Shown piece after piece: positions 36,201 through 45,665 of a stretch of DNA of 64,000 nt. Numbering within the stretch: position 1 is the first letter of the stretch; each line of letters begins with the position of its first letter. The DNA is taken from NCBI GenBank assembly GCA_945890485.1, contig CAMDCN010000007.1, forward strand, positions 248,001-312,000, written 5' to 3'. This DNA comes from Candidatus Sulfopaludibacter sp. SbA3. Lineage in GTDB: Bacteria > Acidobacteriota > Terriglobia > Bryobacterales > Bryobacteraceae. The translations under genes and the position numbers were made by a program. The notes under the pieces were generated by a model. That model had not been told where the DNA came from and did not search any database. It was given only the letters and a program-made list of their open reading frames with translations.

Positions 36201-36840
36201 TTCTATGTTCACTGCGGTCCTCGTCGGCACCGAATTGGCCGGCCAAATTGCAGGCAAGTCGCTTGTTCGTCTTAAGGCACTTAAGACCGCGTCAAATGAA
36301 ATTTCGGCGAATACCTCGCTCATGGTAACTCCGGGTTCAAGGGAAGAGGCGATCGGAGCGGTGGGCGCTTGGCTCTCCGAAAACGTTGCAAGTGAAATAT
36401 TAATTCATGACCCGTTCTTCGGCCCTGAAGACCTGATGTGGCTGCAACAGATTCGGGTGTCTCTTCCGACCTGCCGAATTTTGGTCTTGACATCAAAGAA
36501 ACATAACGAGAAAGCCGCCAACGGAAAGAGTTTGGACACTGTTTATGCTGAAGAATGGCGACGCTCGTTTGACCAACTGCCACCGAAGGCAGAGATAGCA
36601 ATCATAGGCGACATTGATAAGGGGGAATCGCCAATCCATGATCGGTGGTTGATATCGGGTTCGATTGGACTTCGGTTCGGAACCTCACTGAACTCACTTG
36701 GACTCACGAAAGACGCTGAGATCTCTGAGATGACTATCGATGAGGCGGTTCAGAAACGTGTACAGATCGACTTGTATCTCTCAGGGGAGCAGACTGAGCA
36801 CAAGGGGATTAGACTGAGGTTATTTCGCTTCTGGCTTTGA
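33281..36840 (+). pseudogene. Giant P-loop NTPase, 3' part with alpha-solenoid and PLD-like C terminus
   Basis: The open frame seems to begin at 33031, but its first 83 codons are antisense IS sequence; host coding starts at 33281. It encodes about 1000 residues of helical TPR-like repeats (RAEKVAALLTCVSPDLATLL, FARLQLFLGAAEYDLSS) and a final 180-residue domain: ILIHDPFFGPEDLMWLQQI, ILVLTSKK, then PIHDRWLISGSIGLRFGTSL, which resembles phospholipase D-like HxD/HxK-type nuclease ends (MIT_C-like). No promoter is visible from the IS, so it is probably silent. The GC content is visibly lower than in neighbours. Confidence 0.82.
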
Positions 36841-37113
36841 ATTGCAGGTGACCGCTTGGAGGTCACTACGCTTATCCTATGGGCACGGTTATCGTCGTTT
36901 GCATCTTCTGTCGCAACTTCGTCACCCGCGTTTGTAGTAGCTTCGGAAGTATCGTTGTCTCATCTAATAGCTGAACATCTTGTAAAACTGGCGCCATCGG
37001 ACTACACCATTCGGAGTTCGGCAGGTCGTGCTTTTTGTTTCCGTAGGCGTGCCGCGCCCACACTGCCTGGCAATCTCGCTACCCGTGCCCCCAGCGAGTG
37101 GGACGACGGTGGA

Positions 37114-40100
37114 TTAATCGCCCGTTGGGGCGAAGGCCCTTTCTCCTGGGGTGGCCGGGGTGATTTTGGGTCGGCTGATCTTGGACTGGACTTTGGCCAA
37201 GTAGAGGTAGACCACCGGCGTCAGGTACAGCGTGATCAGTTGGGAGAAGAGCAGGCCACCCACGACGCACAAGCCCAGGGGACGGCGGGATTCGCCTCCG
37301 GCTCCTTGGCCCATCGCGATGGGTAATGCCCCCAGCAAGGCGCACATCGTCGTCATCATGATGGGACGGAAGCGGATCAGGCAACCTTGATAAATGGCTT
37401 CGTAGGGGGTCTTGCCTTCGTTTCTCTCGGCCTCCAGCGCGAAGTCGATCTGCATGATGGCGTTCTTCTTTACGATGCCGATCAGGAGGATCAGGCCGAC
37501 GAAGGAGTAGATGTTGAGGTCGAGTTTGAAGAGGTAGAGCGTCAGGAGGGCTCCGAAGCCGGCGGAGGGGAGGCCGCTGAGGATCGTTACCGGGTGGATG
37601 AAGCTTTCGTACAAGATGCCGAGGACCAGGTAGACGACGAAGATGGCTACGAAGAGGAGCAGGAGCAGGTTCTTCGAGGACTGTTGGAAGGCGGCGGCGG
37701 CTCCTTGGAATGTCCGGCTGACGTTCGTCGGGAGGGTCTTGTCGGCGATCTCTTCGATCTTCTGGACCGCGTCTCCGAGCGAGGTGCCGGGGGCGGTGTT
37801 GAAGGCGATCGTGACGGCCGTCAGTTGGCCGTAGTGGTTGATGGCTTGGGGGCCGGCCTTCGGCTCCATCTTCACTACGGAGTCGATGGGGACCAGGGTT
37901 CCGTCTAGCGAGCGGACGTATAAGTTGGAGACGTCTCCGGGGTTCGATTGGAAGGGGCGCTCTACTTCTAAGAGGACTCGGTACTGGTTGTCTGGCGCGT
38001 AGATGGTCGAGATCCAGCGGGGGCCGTAGGCGTCGAAGAGGGCGTTCTCGATCTGCTCGGGGGTGACGCGGAGCGTGGCGGCTTTGTCGCGGTCGATCTC
38101 GACGTGTAACTCGGGGTTCTTGATTTGCAGGTCTGAGGTTACGTCCATCAGGCCGGGGAGTTTGGCCATTTCGCGTTCTAACTCCGGGGCGGCTTTGTAG
38201 AGGGCGGCGGTGTCTCCGCTGAGGAGGGTGTATTGGTAGAGGCTCTTGGTGAGGGAGCCGCCGATGCGGATGGTGGGCGGGTTCTGGAGGAAGACCCGCA
38301 TGTTGGGGAGGGCGTTGAGCTTGGGGCGGAGACGGTTGATGACGTCGTCGACGGACTCGTGGCGCTCGTGGCGGGGGATGAGGTGGAAGAACATGCGGCC
38401 GAAGTTGGGGCCGCCGGTGGCGACCGCTCCGGAGGTGCCGCCGGTGCCGGAGAAGAAGGCCTCCACGGCGGGGTCCTGGCGGGCGATGTCGGCGAGCTTC
38501 TGGACGTTGGCCATCATGTCGTAGTGGGAGGTTCCCTGGGGGGCTTCGACAATGGCGAGGATGTTGCCCTGGTCTTCGTTGGGGATGAAGCCCTTGGGGA
38601 CGAGCTGGAAGAGGTAGACGGTGCCGCCGAGGATGGCGAAGGAGGCGAGGAGGACGGCGGCGCGGTGGCGGAGGGTCCAGAGGAGGGTGACGTCGTAGGC
38701 GCGGAGGAGGGCGTCGAAGATCTTTTCGGTGAAGTTGTAGAGGGCTCCATGGCGGCCATGGTGAGGCTTGAGGAAGCGGGCCGAGAGCATGGGGGTAAGG
38801 GTGACAGAGACGAAGCCGGAGACGAGGATGGCGACGACGATGGTGACGGAGAATTCGCGGAAGAGACGGCCGAGGATGCCGCCCATGAAGAGGAGGGGGA
38901 TGAAGACGGCGGCGAGGGAGACCGTCATGGAGACGATGGTGAAGGCGACTTCGCGGGAGCCATCGAGGGCGGCCTGGAGGGGCGGGACGCCGTTTTCCAT
39001 GTGGCGGACGATGTTTTCGAGGACGACGATGGCGTCGTCGACCACGAAGCCGATGGCGAGGATGAGCGCCATCATGGAGAGGTTGTTGAGGCTGTAGCCG
39101 CAGAGGTACATGACGGAGAAGGTGCCAAGGACCGAGATGGGGAGGGCGAGGGAGGGGATGATGGTGGCGGAGAAGTTGCGGAGGAAGAGGAAGATGACCA
39201 TGATGACGAGGCCGAGGGTGAGGGCCATGGTGAACTGGACATCTTCAAAGGATTCGCGGATGGTGGCGGCGCGGTCCGTGAGGACCTGGAGCTTGACGGT
39301 GGGGGGGAGGGCGGCGAGGAAGGAGGGGAAGAGCGCCTTGACGCCGTCGGCGACTTCGACGGCGTTGGTGCCGGGCTGGCGGAGGACGGCAAGCGTGATG
39401 GAGCGTTCGGCGCCCTGGGGGGTGTTGAACCAGGAGGCGGCTTTGTCGTCTTCGACGCTGTCGGTGATGGTGGCGATTTCGTCGAGACGGACGGGGGAGC
39501 CGCCGACGTAGGCGACGATCATGGGTTTGTAGGCGTCGGCGTTGACGAGCTGGCCGGTGGCATGGATGGTGACCATTTGGTCTTTGCCATAGAGGGTGCC
39601 GGTGGGGATGTTGACGTTGTGGCGGCGGATGGCGGCTTCGACCTGGTCGATGCCGAGGTTGCGGGAGGCGAGGGCGTCGGGGTTGACCTGGACGCGGACG
39701 GCGTATTTCTGGGAGCCCATGATTTGGACCTGGGCGACGCCGGGGACCATGGACATGCGCTGGGCCATCATGGTGTCGGCGTATTCGTGGAGCGAATAGA
39801 GGGGGAGGATTTTGGTGGTGAGGGCGATGTAGAGGACGGGCTGGTCGGCGGGGTTGACCTTTTTGAAGGTGGGGGGGTTGGGCATGCCCGGGGGGAGGAG
39901 GGGGGAGGCCTGGGTGATGGCGGCCTGGACGTCCTGGGCGGCGGCGTCGAGATCGCGGGAGAGGGCGAACTGGAGGGTGACGGAGGTGGCGCCGAGGGTG
40001 TTGGACGAGTTCATGGAATCGAGGCCTTCGATGGTGGAGAACTGGCGCTCGAGGGGGGTGGCGACGGCGGAGGCCATGGTCTCCGGGTTGGCGCCGGGGA

Positions 40101-40272
40101 GGGCGGCGGAGACGACGAGGGTGGGGAGGTCGACGTTGGGGAGGTCGGAGACGGGGAGGAATTTGTAGGCGACGAGGCCGAAGAGGGAGATCGCCAGCAT
40201 GATGAGCGTGGTGGCGATGGGGCGGTAGATGAAGGTGCCGGTGAAGCCCGGGGAGCGAGGGGGAGGAAGCAT
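37114..40272 (-). CDS. RND multidrug efflux transporter, MdtB/MdtC-like
   Basis: 1052 residues, usual length for the HAE1 RND family. N-terminal TM FIYRPIATTLIMLAISLFG, then the porter region with VKVNPADQP-like segment (FKKVNPADQPVLYIAL), the TM4 proton relay AIGFVVDDAIVVLENIV (double Asp), and the second-half GIVKKNAIMQIDFALEAERN. It should pump drugs or metabolites from the periplasm through a TolC-type channel that is not encoded here. It starts 1 nt inside the stop of the membrane-fusion gene, downstream of the tetR gene. Confidence 0.95.
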   Translation of the reverse strand: MLPPPRSPGFTGTFIYRPIATTLIMLAISLFGLVAYKFLPVSDLPNVDLPTLVVSAALPGANPETMASAVATPLERQFSTIEGLDSMNSSNTLGATSVTLQFALSRDLDAAAQDVQAAITQASPLLPPGMPNPPTFKKVNPADQPVLYIALTTKILPLYSLHEYADTMMAQRMSMVPGVAQVQIMGSQKYAVRVQVNPDALASRNLGIDQVEAAIRRHNVNIPTGTLYGKDQMVTIHATGQLVNADAYKPMIVAYVGGSPVRLDEIATITDSVEDDKAASWFNTPQGAERSITLAVLRQPGTNAVEVADGVKALFPSFLAALPPTVKLQVLTDRAATIRESFEDVQFTMALTLGLVIMVIFLFLRNFSATIIPSLALPISVLGTFSVMYLCGYSLNNLSMMALILAIGFVVDDAIVVLENIVRHMENGVPPLQAALDGSREVAFTIVSMTVSLAAVFIPLLFMGGILGRLFREFSVTIVVAILVSGFVSVTLTPMLSARFLKPHHGRHGALYNFTEKIFDALLRAYDVTLLWTLRHRAAVLLASFAILGGTVYLFQLVPKGFIPNEDQGNILAIVEAPQGTSHYDMMANVQKLADIARQDPAVEAFFSGTGGTSGAVATGGPNFGRMFFHLIPRHERHESVDDVINRLRPKLNALPNMRVFLQNPPTIRIGGSLTKSLYQYTLLSGDTAALYKAAPELEREMAKLPGLMDVTSDLQIKNPELHVEIDRDKAATLRVTPEQIENALFDAYGPRWISTIYAPDNQYRVLLEVERPFQSNPGDVSNLYVRSLDGTLVPIDSVVKMEPKAGPQAINHYGQLTAVTIAFNTAPGTSLGDAVQKIEEIADKTLPTNVSRTFQGAAAAFQQSSKNLLLLLFVAIFVVYLVLGILYESFIHPVTILSGLPSAGFGALLTLYLFKLDLNIYSFVGLILLIGIVKKNAIMQIDFALEAERNEGKTPYEAIYQGCLIRFRPIMMTTMCALLGALPIAMGQGAGGESRRPLGLCVVGGLLFSQLITLYLTPVVYLYLAKVQSKISRPKITPATPGERAFAPTGD

Positions 40273-41441
40273 TAGGAGGCCGCCTTGATTTTGGAGCCGG
40301 GTGCGAGCCGGAGCTGGCCTTCGACGACGACGGATTCTCCGCCGGAGAGGCCGGTTTCGATGGCGATGTCGCGGTCGATACGGGGACCGAGGGTGACGGG
40401 GCGGAGTTCGACGGTTTGGGCGGGGGTGACGACGTAGACGTAGGAGCCGGACTGACTGTTTTGGAGGGCGGCGGCGGGGATGACGACGGCGTTTTGCTGT
40501 TCGGAGAGGAGGACGCGGACGTGGACGAACTGGCCGGGCCAGAGGCGGGTATCGAGGTTAGGGAAGGTGGCTTTGAGGCGGATGGTGCCGGTGGCGGGGT
40601 CGACGGCGTTGTCGAGGAAGGCGATTTGGCCGGCGGAGTCTGGTTTCGGGTCGCCGGGGATGGCGGCGGAGACGGTGAGGCGGCCGGACTGGAGGCGTTG
40701 GCGGAGGGTGGCGAGGCGGAGTTCGGGGACGTTGAAGGCGACGTAGGCGGGTTGGACCTGGTTGATGGTGACGAGGTCGGAGTCGTTGGCTTTGATGAGG
40801 TTGCCGGGTTTGATGCGCATGTCGCCGGTTCGGCCGGAGAGGTTGGCGCGGATGGAGCAGTAGGAGAGGTTGAGTTTGGCGTTTTCGAGGGCGGCTTCGT
40901 CGGCGCGGATGGTGGCTTTGATGGAGTCGATGTTGGCGGTGACGGCGCGGACGTTGGTGCGGCGGGCGCGGGCTTCGACGGCGGCCTGGTCGGCTTGTTC
41001 GCGGGAGCCGAGGCCTTCGGCGGCGAGGCGTTCGTAGCGGGTGGCCTGCATGCCGTAGAAGGTTTCCTGGGCCTGGGCGGAGGCTAGGGTCGCTTCGGCT
41101 TGGGCTTGGAGGGCTTTATCGCGGGCGAGGTTGGCTTCCCATTGGCGGACGGATTCGAGGTAGGGGCGGGGGTCGATTTCGAAGAGGACGTCGTTGGCTT
41201 TGACGAAGTCGCCTTCGGTGAAGTTGGCTTTGAGGATGACGCCGGCGATTTGGGAGCGGACCTGGATGGAGGCGAAGGGTTCGACTTTGCCGATGGCTTT
41301 GACTTCGAGGGGGACGGCGCGGAGGGTGGCCGTGGCTAGCTTGACGGGGACGGGCGGGACGGCCGCGGCCTGGGTGACGGGGGCGGATTTTTCGCAGGAA
41401 GTGAGTGCGATGAGGACGGTGATGAGGATGAGGGCTTTCAT
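40272..41441 (-). CDS. RND membrane-fusion (adaptor) lipoprotein
   Basis: 389 residues. [16 protein letters not shown] is a lipoprotein signal with Cys16 as lipid site. Barrel-sandwich and hairpin regions follow: [40 protein letters not shown], then [17 protein letters not shown] and the C-terminal [20 protein letters not shown]. It links the RND pump to an outer-membrane channel. Overlaps tetR by 4 nt and the pump by 1 nt, so the three are one operon. Confidence 0.95.
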   Translation of the reverse strand: MKALILITVLIALTSCEKSAPVTQAAAVPPVPVKLATATLRAVPLEVKAIGKVEPFASIQVRSQIAGVILKANFTEGDFVKANDVLFEIDPRPYLESVRQWEANLARDKALQAQAEATLASAQAQETFYGMQATRYERLAAEGLGSREQADQAAVEARARRTNVRAVTANIDSIKATIRADEAALENAKLNLSYCSIRANLSGRTGDMRIKPGNLIKANDSDLVTINQVQPAYVAFNVPELRLATLRQRLQSGRLTVSAAIPGDPKPDSAGQIAFLDNAVDPATGTIRLKATFPNLDTRLWPGQFVHVRVLLSEQQNAVVIPAAALQNSQSGSYVYVVTPAQTVELRPVTLGPRIDRDIAIETGLSGGESVVVEGQLRLAPGSKIKAAS

Positions 41442-42046
41442 GATTGGCTGATGCCTTTCCAGATGAATTGGAAGACGGTGGCTTCCGGGTGGGGGTTATC
41501 CGCGGGCTCATTTAAGATGTGCTGGGCGAGGGCGGAGCGGATGAGGTCGTAGACGAGGCGGGCGGTGCTGGGGACGGGGCAGGATCGCAGGTGGCCGGAG
41601 CGGATGCCGTCGGCGAGGACGGACTCTAAGAGTTTAGCTTGTTGATCGTAGAGGTCTTGGAGTTCGGGTTGGCCGGTGACGGTGGCGAGTTGGGGGAACT
41701 CGGTGTAATAGATTTTGAAGAAGTCGCGGTTGCGGGCGAAGTAGTCGAAGCGGGCGTTGATGAAGGCTTGGAGCTGGGCTTGGGGGGTGGGGGCGGAGCG
41801 GAGTTGGGCGGCGACTTCGGCGTGGAGGGCGAGGACGCCTTCGCGGAGGGAGGCGAGGAAGAGGTCGCGTTTGGAATCGAAATAGAGATAGACGGTGCCT
41901 TTGGCGACGCCGGCATGGGTGGCGATTTGGTCGATGGTGGCGGCGTGGTAGCCGCGGAGGGCGAAGACATGGCGGGCGGCTTCGAGGATTTCGGTGGAGC
42001 GAAATTCCTGGATTACGTCTTTTTTACTTTTTCCGGCGACTGCCAT
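41438..42046 (-). CDS. TetR-family regulator of the RND operon
   Basis: 202 residues from ATG 42046 (the longer Pro/Arg-rich frame upstream is a shadow). TetR helix-turn-helix: [39 protein letters not shown]. The C-terminal ligand domain has [20 protein letters not shown]. Proteins like this repress an adjacent efflux operon and let go when a drug binds. The palindrome TGACTGGGCGGTCA lies 21-34 bp upstream and overlaps the predicted -35 region. Confidence 0.93.
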   Translation of the reverse strand: MAVAGKSKKDVIQEFRSTEILEAARHVFALRGYHAATIDQIATHAGVAKGTVYLYFDSKRDLFLASLREGVLALHAEVAAQLRSAPTPQAQLQAFINARFDYFARNRDFFKIYYTEFPQLATVTGQPELQDLYDQQAKLLESVLADGIRSGHLRSCPVPSTARLVYDLIRSALAQHILNEPADNPHPEATVFQFIWKGISQS

Positions 42047-42052
42047 TGAACG

Positions 42053-42081
42053 ATGGTACAGGAGACTGACTGGGCGGTCAA
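42053..42081 (-). promoter_or_regulatory. Near-leaderless tetR promoter with overlapping palindrome
   Basis: On the minus strand TTGACC (42081-42076), a 17-nt spacer and TACCAT (42058-42053) fit a sigma-70 type promoter. The expected start of transcription, about 7 nt after the -10, is at or next to the A of ATG 42046, so the mRNA is probably leaderless. TGAC-N6-GTCA at 42067-42080 is a TetR-type operator (10 of 14 bases symmetric) overlapping the -35. The same 60-bp gap also serves the divergent gene at 42107. Confidence 0.6.
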
Positions 42082-42106
42082 TTTTGGCGGGGAGTAAGAT
42101 GCCGGG

Positions 42107-42424
42107 ATGGATGCAGCGGACTTTCGGCGGTTGGCTTTGGGGCTGGAGGGGGCGGAGGAGGGGAGCCATATGGGGGCGGTGGACTTTCGAGTGGCGGGGC
42201 GGATATTCGCGACTTTGGCGCAGGTGGGGGAGGGGTATGGGAATTTGATGTTGACGGTGGAAGAGCAGGCGGGACTGGTGGGGGAGTGGCCGGAGGCGTT
42301 TTTGCCGGTGCGGGGCGGGTGGGGGCGGAAGGGGGCGACGCATGTGCGGTTGGGGGTGGTGAGTGAGGAGGTGCTGGCGGGGGTGTTGGCGATGGCTTGG
42401 CGGGGGAAGCGGAAAAGTAAGTAG
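42107..42424 (+). CDS. MmcQ/YjbR-family protein
   Basis: 105 residues. [20 protein letters not shown], the [11 protein letters not shown] strand and the [15 protein letters not shown] region match the MmcQ/YjbR family (CyaY-like DNA-binding fold). Function is poorly known. It is divergent to the tetR operon with a 60-bp shared region, so it may also come under TetR control (inference). A second gene follows 12 nt downstream. Confidence 0.85.
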   Translation: MDAADFRRLALGLEGAEEGSHMGAVDFRVAGRIFATLAQVGEGYGNLMLTVEEQAGLVGEWPEAFLPVRGGWGRKGATHVRLGVVSEEVLAGVLAMAWRGKRKSK

Positions 42425-42436
42425 GATGGATGCACT

Positions 42437-43168
42437 ATGTGGAAACTGATTGCGGTGGCTGGAATGGCGGCGGGGATGTTCGGGCAGGTGGTGGAGGAGT
42501 TTGCGCCCCCGAAGGCGGGATGCTGCCTGGCAACGGCGGCGCAGAGCTTGGCGGACCAGTTACAGGACTGGAACCAACTGGGGAGATACTCGGCGGATAA
42601 TGCGAAGGTTGCGCCGGGGGGCGTGGTGTTTCTGGGGGATTCGATTACGGATGGGTGGAAGTTAGGGGAGTACTTTCCGGGGAAGCCGTATGTGAACCGG
42701 GGGATTAGTGGGCAGACGACGGCGCAGATGTTAGTGCGGATGATGCCGGACGTGATCCGGCTGCAGCCGGCGGCGATGATTCTGCTGGCGGGGACTAACG
42801 ATGTGGCTCGGAATACGGGGCCCGTGACGATGCGAATGATTACGGACAATATTGAGGCGATGGTGGAGTTAGCGCGGGGCCGGGGGATCAAAGTGGTGCT
42901 GTGCGCGGTGTTGCCGGTGAGTGATTATACGGCGCGGCCGAAGACGGGGCAGAGGCCGCCGGCGCAGATTGTGGCGTTGAACGCGTGGCTGAAGAGTTAT
43001 GCGGCGAAGATGGGGGCGGGGTATGTGGATTATTACTCGGCGTTAGTGGATGACAAGGGGATGTTGCAGGCGGGGGTGAGTGGGGACGGGTTGCATCCGA
43101 ACGCGGCGGGGTATGCGGTGATGGCGCCGTTGGCGGAGGCGGGGATTCGCGGGGTGTTGGGGCGGTAG
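42437..43168 (+). CDS. Secreted SGNH/GDSL-family hydrolase
   Basis: 243 residues. The short N-terminal hydrophobic stretch ([14 protein letters not shown]) suggests export. Catalytic blocks: [15 protein letters not shown] (Ser), [19 protein letters not shown] (Asn) and [11 protein letters not shown] (Asp-x-x-His). It resembles GDSL acetylhydrolases of the TAP/PAF-AH type, so an acetylester or acetylated-sugar substrate is likely but unproven. Starts 12 nt after the MmcQ gene. Confidence 0.9.
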   Translation: MWKLIAVAGMAAGMFGQVVEEFAPPKAGCCLATAAQSLADQLQDWNQLGRYSADNAKVAPGGVVFLGDSITDGWKLGEYFPGKPYVNRGISGQTTAQMLVRMMPDVIRLQPAAMILLAGTNDVARNTGPVTMRMITDNIEAMVELARGRGIKVVLCAVLPVSDYTARPKTGQRPPAQIVALNAWLKSYAAKMGAGYVDYYSALVDDKGMLQAGVSGDGLHPNAAGYAVMAPLAEAGIRGVLGR

Positions 43169-43410
43169 GCGGCGGGGCGAATCAGGCCCACAAAAATTTT
43201 CTATCGATTTGGGCTTTGCAAGAATCGGGTTTTGATTTACATTGAAAGTGCTCGCCAGCGAAACGAAAGGGTCTTCCTGCGATTGTGCCGGGACCCCTGT
43301 GTTCGCTCCCACCTGCGCTCAGAGCTGAGCAATCCTCCATTACAGAAAGAATAAGGCTTAATGCCCCTCCGTGGCTGGGCATGCCTTGACCCGTTCGTTA
43401 AGGAGAGCTC
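43169..43410 (+). promoter_or_regulatory. Upstream region of the nitrate assimilation cluster, with two small hairpins
   Basis: 242 bp before cobA. Two inverted repeats are visible: GCTCA-GAGC-TGAGC (43317-43330) and ATGCCC-N10-GGGCAT (43361-43382). They come before a strong AAGGAG at 43400-43405, 5 nt before ATG 43411. Nitrate operons often use leader RNA control (NasT-type ANTAR or NasR) and these hairpins could be part of such a leader, but the hexaloop rules of ANTAR targets are not clearly met. Confidence 0.35.
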
Positions 43411-44160
43411 ATGCTTGCAAGGGCGAAAGTGTATCTTGTGGGGGCAGGTCCTGGAGATCCGGACTTACTCACGGTTAAAGCGCTGCGATTGCTGCAGTTA
43501 GCCGATGTTATTTTCTACGACCGGCTGGTTTCGGCGGAGATTCTGGCGTTGGCGAATCCGCGAGCGACGCTGATCGACTCGGGCAAAGAGTTGGGGCAGC
43601 AGCAGGAGACGCAGGAGCGGATTTATGCGGGGCTGTTGGCGGAGGCGCATTCCGGGCGGGTGATTCTGCGGCTGAAGAGCGGGGATCCGATGATTTTTGG
43701 CCGGGGCGGGGAGGAGTTGGCGTTTCTGGCTTCGCACGGAATCGCGGCGGAGGTGGTTCCGGGGGTTTCGTCGGCCTTGGCGGCGCCGGGGTTGGCGGGG
43801 GTTCCGCTGACGTACCGGGGGGTGGCGGCTTCGTTTGCGGTGGTGGCGGGGCATCGGCAGAGCGTGGCGGAGTTGGACTGGAGCGTATACGGGGCGATTG
43901 ACACGCTGGTGATTCTGATGGGGGTGGAGTTCCGGGATGTGATTGCCGGGAGCCTGGTGCGGGCAGGGCGGCCGGGGGATCAGCCGGTGCTGTTTATCAG
44001 CAACGCCTCGACGGGGAACGAGGTGCAGGTGGAGTCGACGCTGGGGGCGGTGGCGCGGGGGGTGACGCGGGTGGCTGCGCCGGCGGTGATGGTGATTGGC
44101 GAGGTGGTTCGTCTGCGGCGGGAAAGCGGCGTGGCGGCGATGGTTGGGGCGGCGGTATGA
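43411..44160 (+). CDS. cobA: Uroporphyrinogen-III C-methyltransferase (SUMT)
   Basis: 249 residues, stand-alone SUMT. Signature VYLVGAGPGDPDLLTVKAL, DVIFYDRLVS, ILRLKSGDPMIFGRGGEE and VVPGVSSALAAPGLAGVPLT. It adds two methyl groups from SAM to uroporphyrinogen III, making precorrin-2 on the way to siroheme. Siroheme is the cofactor of NirB further on. First gene of the cluster; stop overlaps the next gene by 4 nt. Confidence 0.95.
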   Translation: MLARAKVYLVGAGPGDPDLLTVKALRLLQLADVIFYDRLVSAEILALANPRATLIDSGKELGQQQETQERIYAGLLAEAHSGRVILRLKSGDPMIFGRGGEELAFLASHGIAAEVVPGVSSALAAPGLAGVPLTYRGVAASFAVVAGHRQSVAELDWSVYGAIDTLVILMGVEFRDVIAGSLVRAGRPGDQPVLFISNASTGNEVQVESTLGAVARGVTRVAAPAVMVIGEVVRLRRESGVAAMVGAAV

Positions 44161-45665
44161 CCTCATTACCGCTGCTGGTGAGCGAGTTGGTGCAATGGCG
44201 GGCGACGGAGGCGGAGGTTGAGGCGACGCCTTGCTCGCTGATTCCTTCGCGGGAACCGGGCACGGGGGAGCAGTACCGGTTTCACTTCGATATGTCGAAG
44301 TGCATTGGCTGCAAGTGCTGCGTGGTGGCGTGCAATGAACAGAACGGGAACCCGGCGGCGATCAATTGGCGGCGGGTGGGCGAGGTGGAGGGAGGGCATT
44401 ATCCGAACACGCAGCGGCACTACCTTTCGATGGGCTGCAACCATTGCGTGGAGCCGTCATGCCTGATTGGTTGCCCGGTGGAAGCGTATACGAAGAGCCC
44501 GACGACGGGCGTGGTGGTGCATAGCGCGGATGCTTGCATTGGCTGCCAGTATTGCGTTTGGAACTGTTCTTACGGGGTGCCGCAGTACAACCCGGAGCGG
44601 GGGGTGGTCGGCAAGTGTGACCTTTGCCACAACCGGCTTTCGGACGGGGAGGCGCCGGCGTGCGCGTCGGCATGCCCGGAGGGGGCGATCGCGATTGAGA
44701 TCGTGAACGTGGCGGAGTGGAAGGCTTCCTACGCGGCGCAGCAGACGCCGGGGTTGCCAGCGGGTGAGGACTGCATTTCGACGACGCGGATTACGCTGCC
44801 GGCGCATCTGCCGCCGGATTTGGGACGGGTGGATACGCAGCATTTGCAGGCGGAGGCGCCGCATTGGCCGCTGGTTTTCATGCTGGTGCTGACGCAGTTG
44901 GCGGTGGGCTCGTTCTCGCTGCTTTGGGTGCTGGATGCGGCGGGCGGGTTAGTGGAGGCCAGCCGGGCCGGGGCGCTGTTGCTGGGGATCGCGAGTGTGA
45001 GTTTGGCGGCTTCGACGCTGCATTTGGGACGGCCTGTATATGCATGGCGGGCGCTGCGGAACTTGCGGCGATCGTGGTTGAGCCGGGAGGTGTTTGCGTT
45101 GAGCCTGTTTGCAGGGATTGCGGCGGTGTATGCCGGGGCGCTCTGGGTGGATCTGCCGCACCGGGGTTGGCTGGGGGTGATGACGGCGGTGGCGGGCGCG
45201 GCGGGGCTGTTGTGCTCGGCGCGGCTTTACATGGTTCCGGCGCGGCCGGCGTGGAACAGCTTTTATACGCCGGTAGAGTTCTTTGCGACGGCGGTGTTGT
45301 TGGGGCCGTTGTTCGTGAGCGCGCTGGGCGGGGCGGAGTTGCGGACGGTGGCGGTGGTAGGGGCCGGGTTGCAACTGGGGGTGCAGGCGATGCGGTTTCT
45401 GTGGCTTTCGCAGTCGGAGGCGTTTGAGTTGCGGGCGGTGGCGCGGTTGCTGGGCGGGCGATTTCAGAATCTCTTTCTGCTTCGCATGGCGATTTTGATT
45501 GGGGCGGGGATTGCGTTGCCGCTGGTGGTGACTTCGCCGGGGGGCCAGGCTTGGGCGCTGGCGTTGGCGCTGGGCGGGGAGATTTTGGGGCGGTGGCTGT
45601 TCTTCGTGAGCGTGGTGCCGCAGAGTATGGCGGCGGGCTTTTCGACTTCGCGGGGGGCGGCGTGA
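44157..45665 (+). CDS. Fused DmsB/DmsC-type iron-sulfur and membrane-anchor protein
   Basis: 502 residues. The first ~200 residues carry four Cys clusters of a DmsB/NrfC-type 4Fe-4S protein: CIGCKCCVVACNEQ, CNHCVEPSCLIGCP, CIGCQYCVWNCSYG, CDLCHNRL followed by CASACPEG. Residues about 240-502 contain eight or so TM helices of a DmsC/NrfD-type quinol anchor (VFMLVLTQLAVGSFSLLWVL). Such fused forms deliver electrons from quinol to a molybdopterin reductase. Placed directly before the reductase with a 4-nt overlap. No Tat signal is seen on either. Confidence 0.9.
   Translation: MTSLPLLVSELVQWRATEAEVEATPCSLIPSREPGTGEQYRFHFDMSKCIGCKCCVVACNEQNGNPAAINWRRVGEVEGGHYPNTQRHYLSMGCNHCVEPSCLIGCPVEAYTKSPTTGVVVHSADACIGCQYCVWNCSYGVPQYNPERGVVGKCDLCHNRLSDGEAPACASACPEGAIAIEIVNVAEWKASYAAQQTPGLPAGEDCISTTRITLPAHLPPDLGRVDTQHLQAEAPHWPLVFMLVLTQLAVGSFSLLWVLDAAGGLVEASRAGALLLGIASVSLAASTLHLGRPVYAWRALRNLRRSWLSREVFALSLFAGIAAVYAGALWVDLPHRGWLGVMTAVAGAAGLLCSARLYMVPARPAWNSFYTPVEFFATAVLLGPLFVSALGGAELRTVAVVGAGLQLGVQAMRFLWLSQSEAFELRAVARLLGGRFQNLFLLRMAILIGAGIALPLVVTSPGGQAWALALALGGEILGRWLFFVSVVPQSMAAGFSTSRGAA

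Noticed and set aside
36856-37326. 156-codon frame between the NTPase gene and the RND pump
   Set aside because: No ribosome-binding site or domain, and it overlaps the end of the RND gene.
38233-40275. 680-codon plus-strand frame opposite the RND pump
   Set aside because: Antisense shadow; almost only Gly/Asp/Glu/Val residues.
43300-43400. ANTAR-type leader for the nitrate operon
   Set aside because: Two hairpins exist, but the paired hexaloop pattern was not clear, so only a low-confidence regulatory region was listed.
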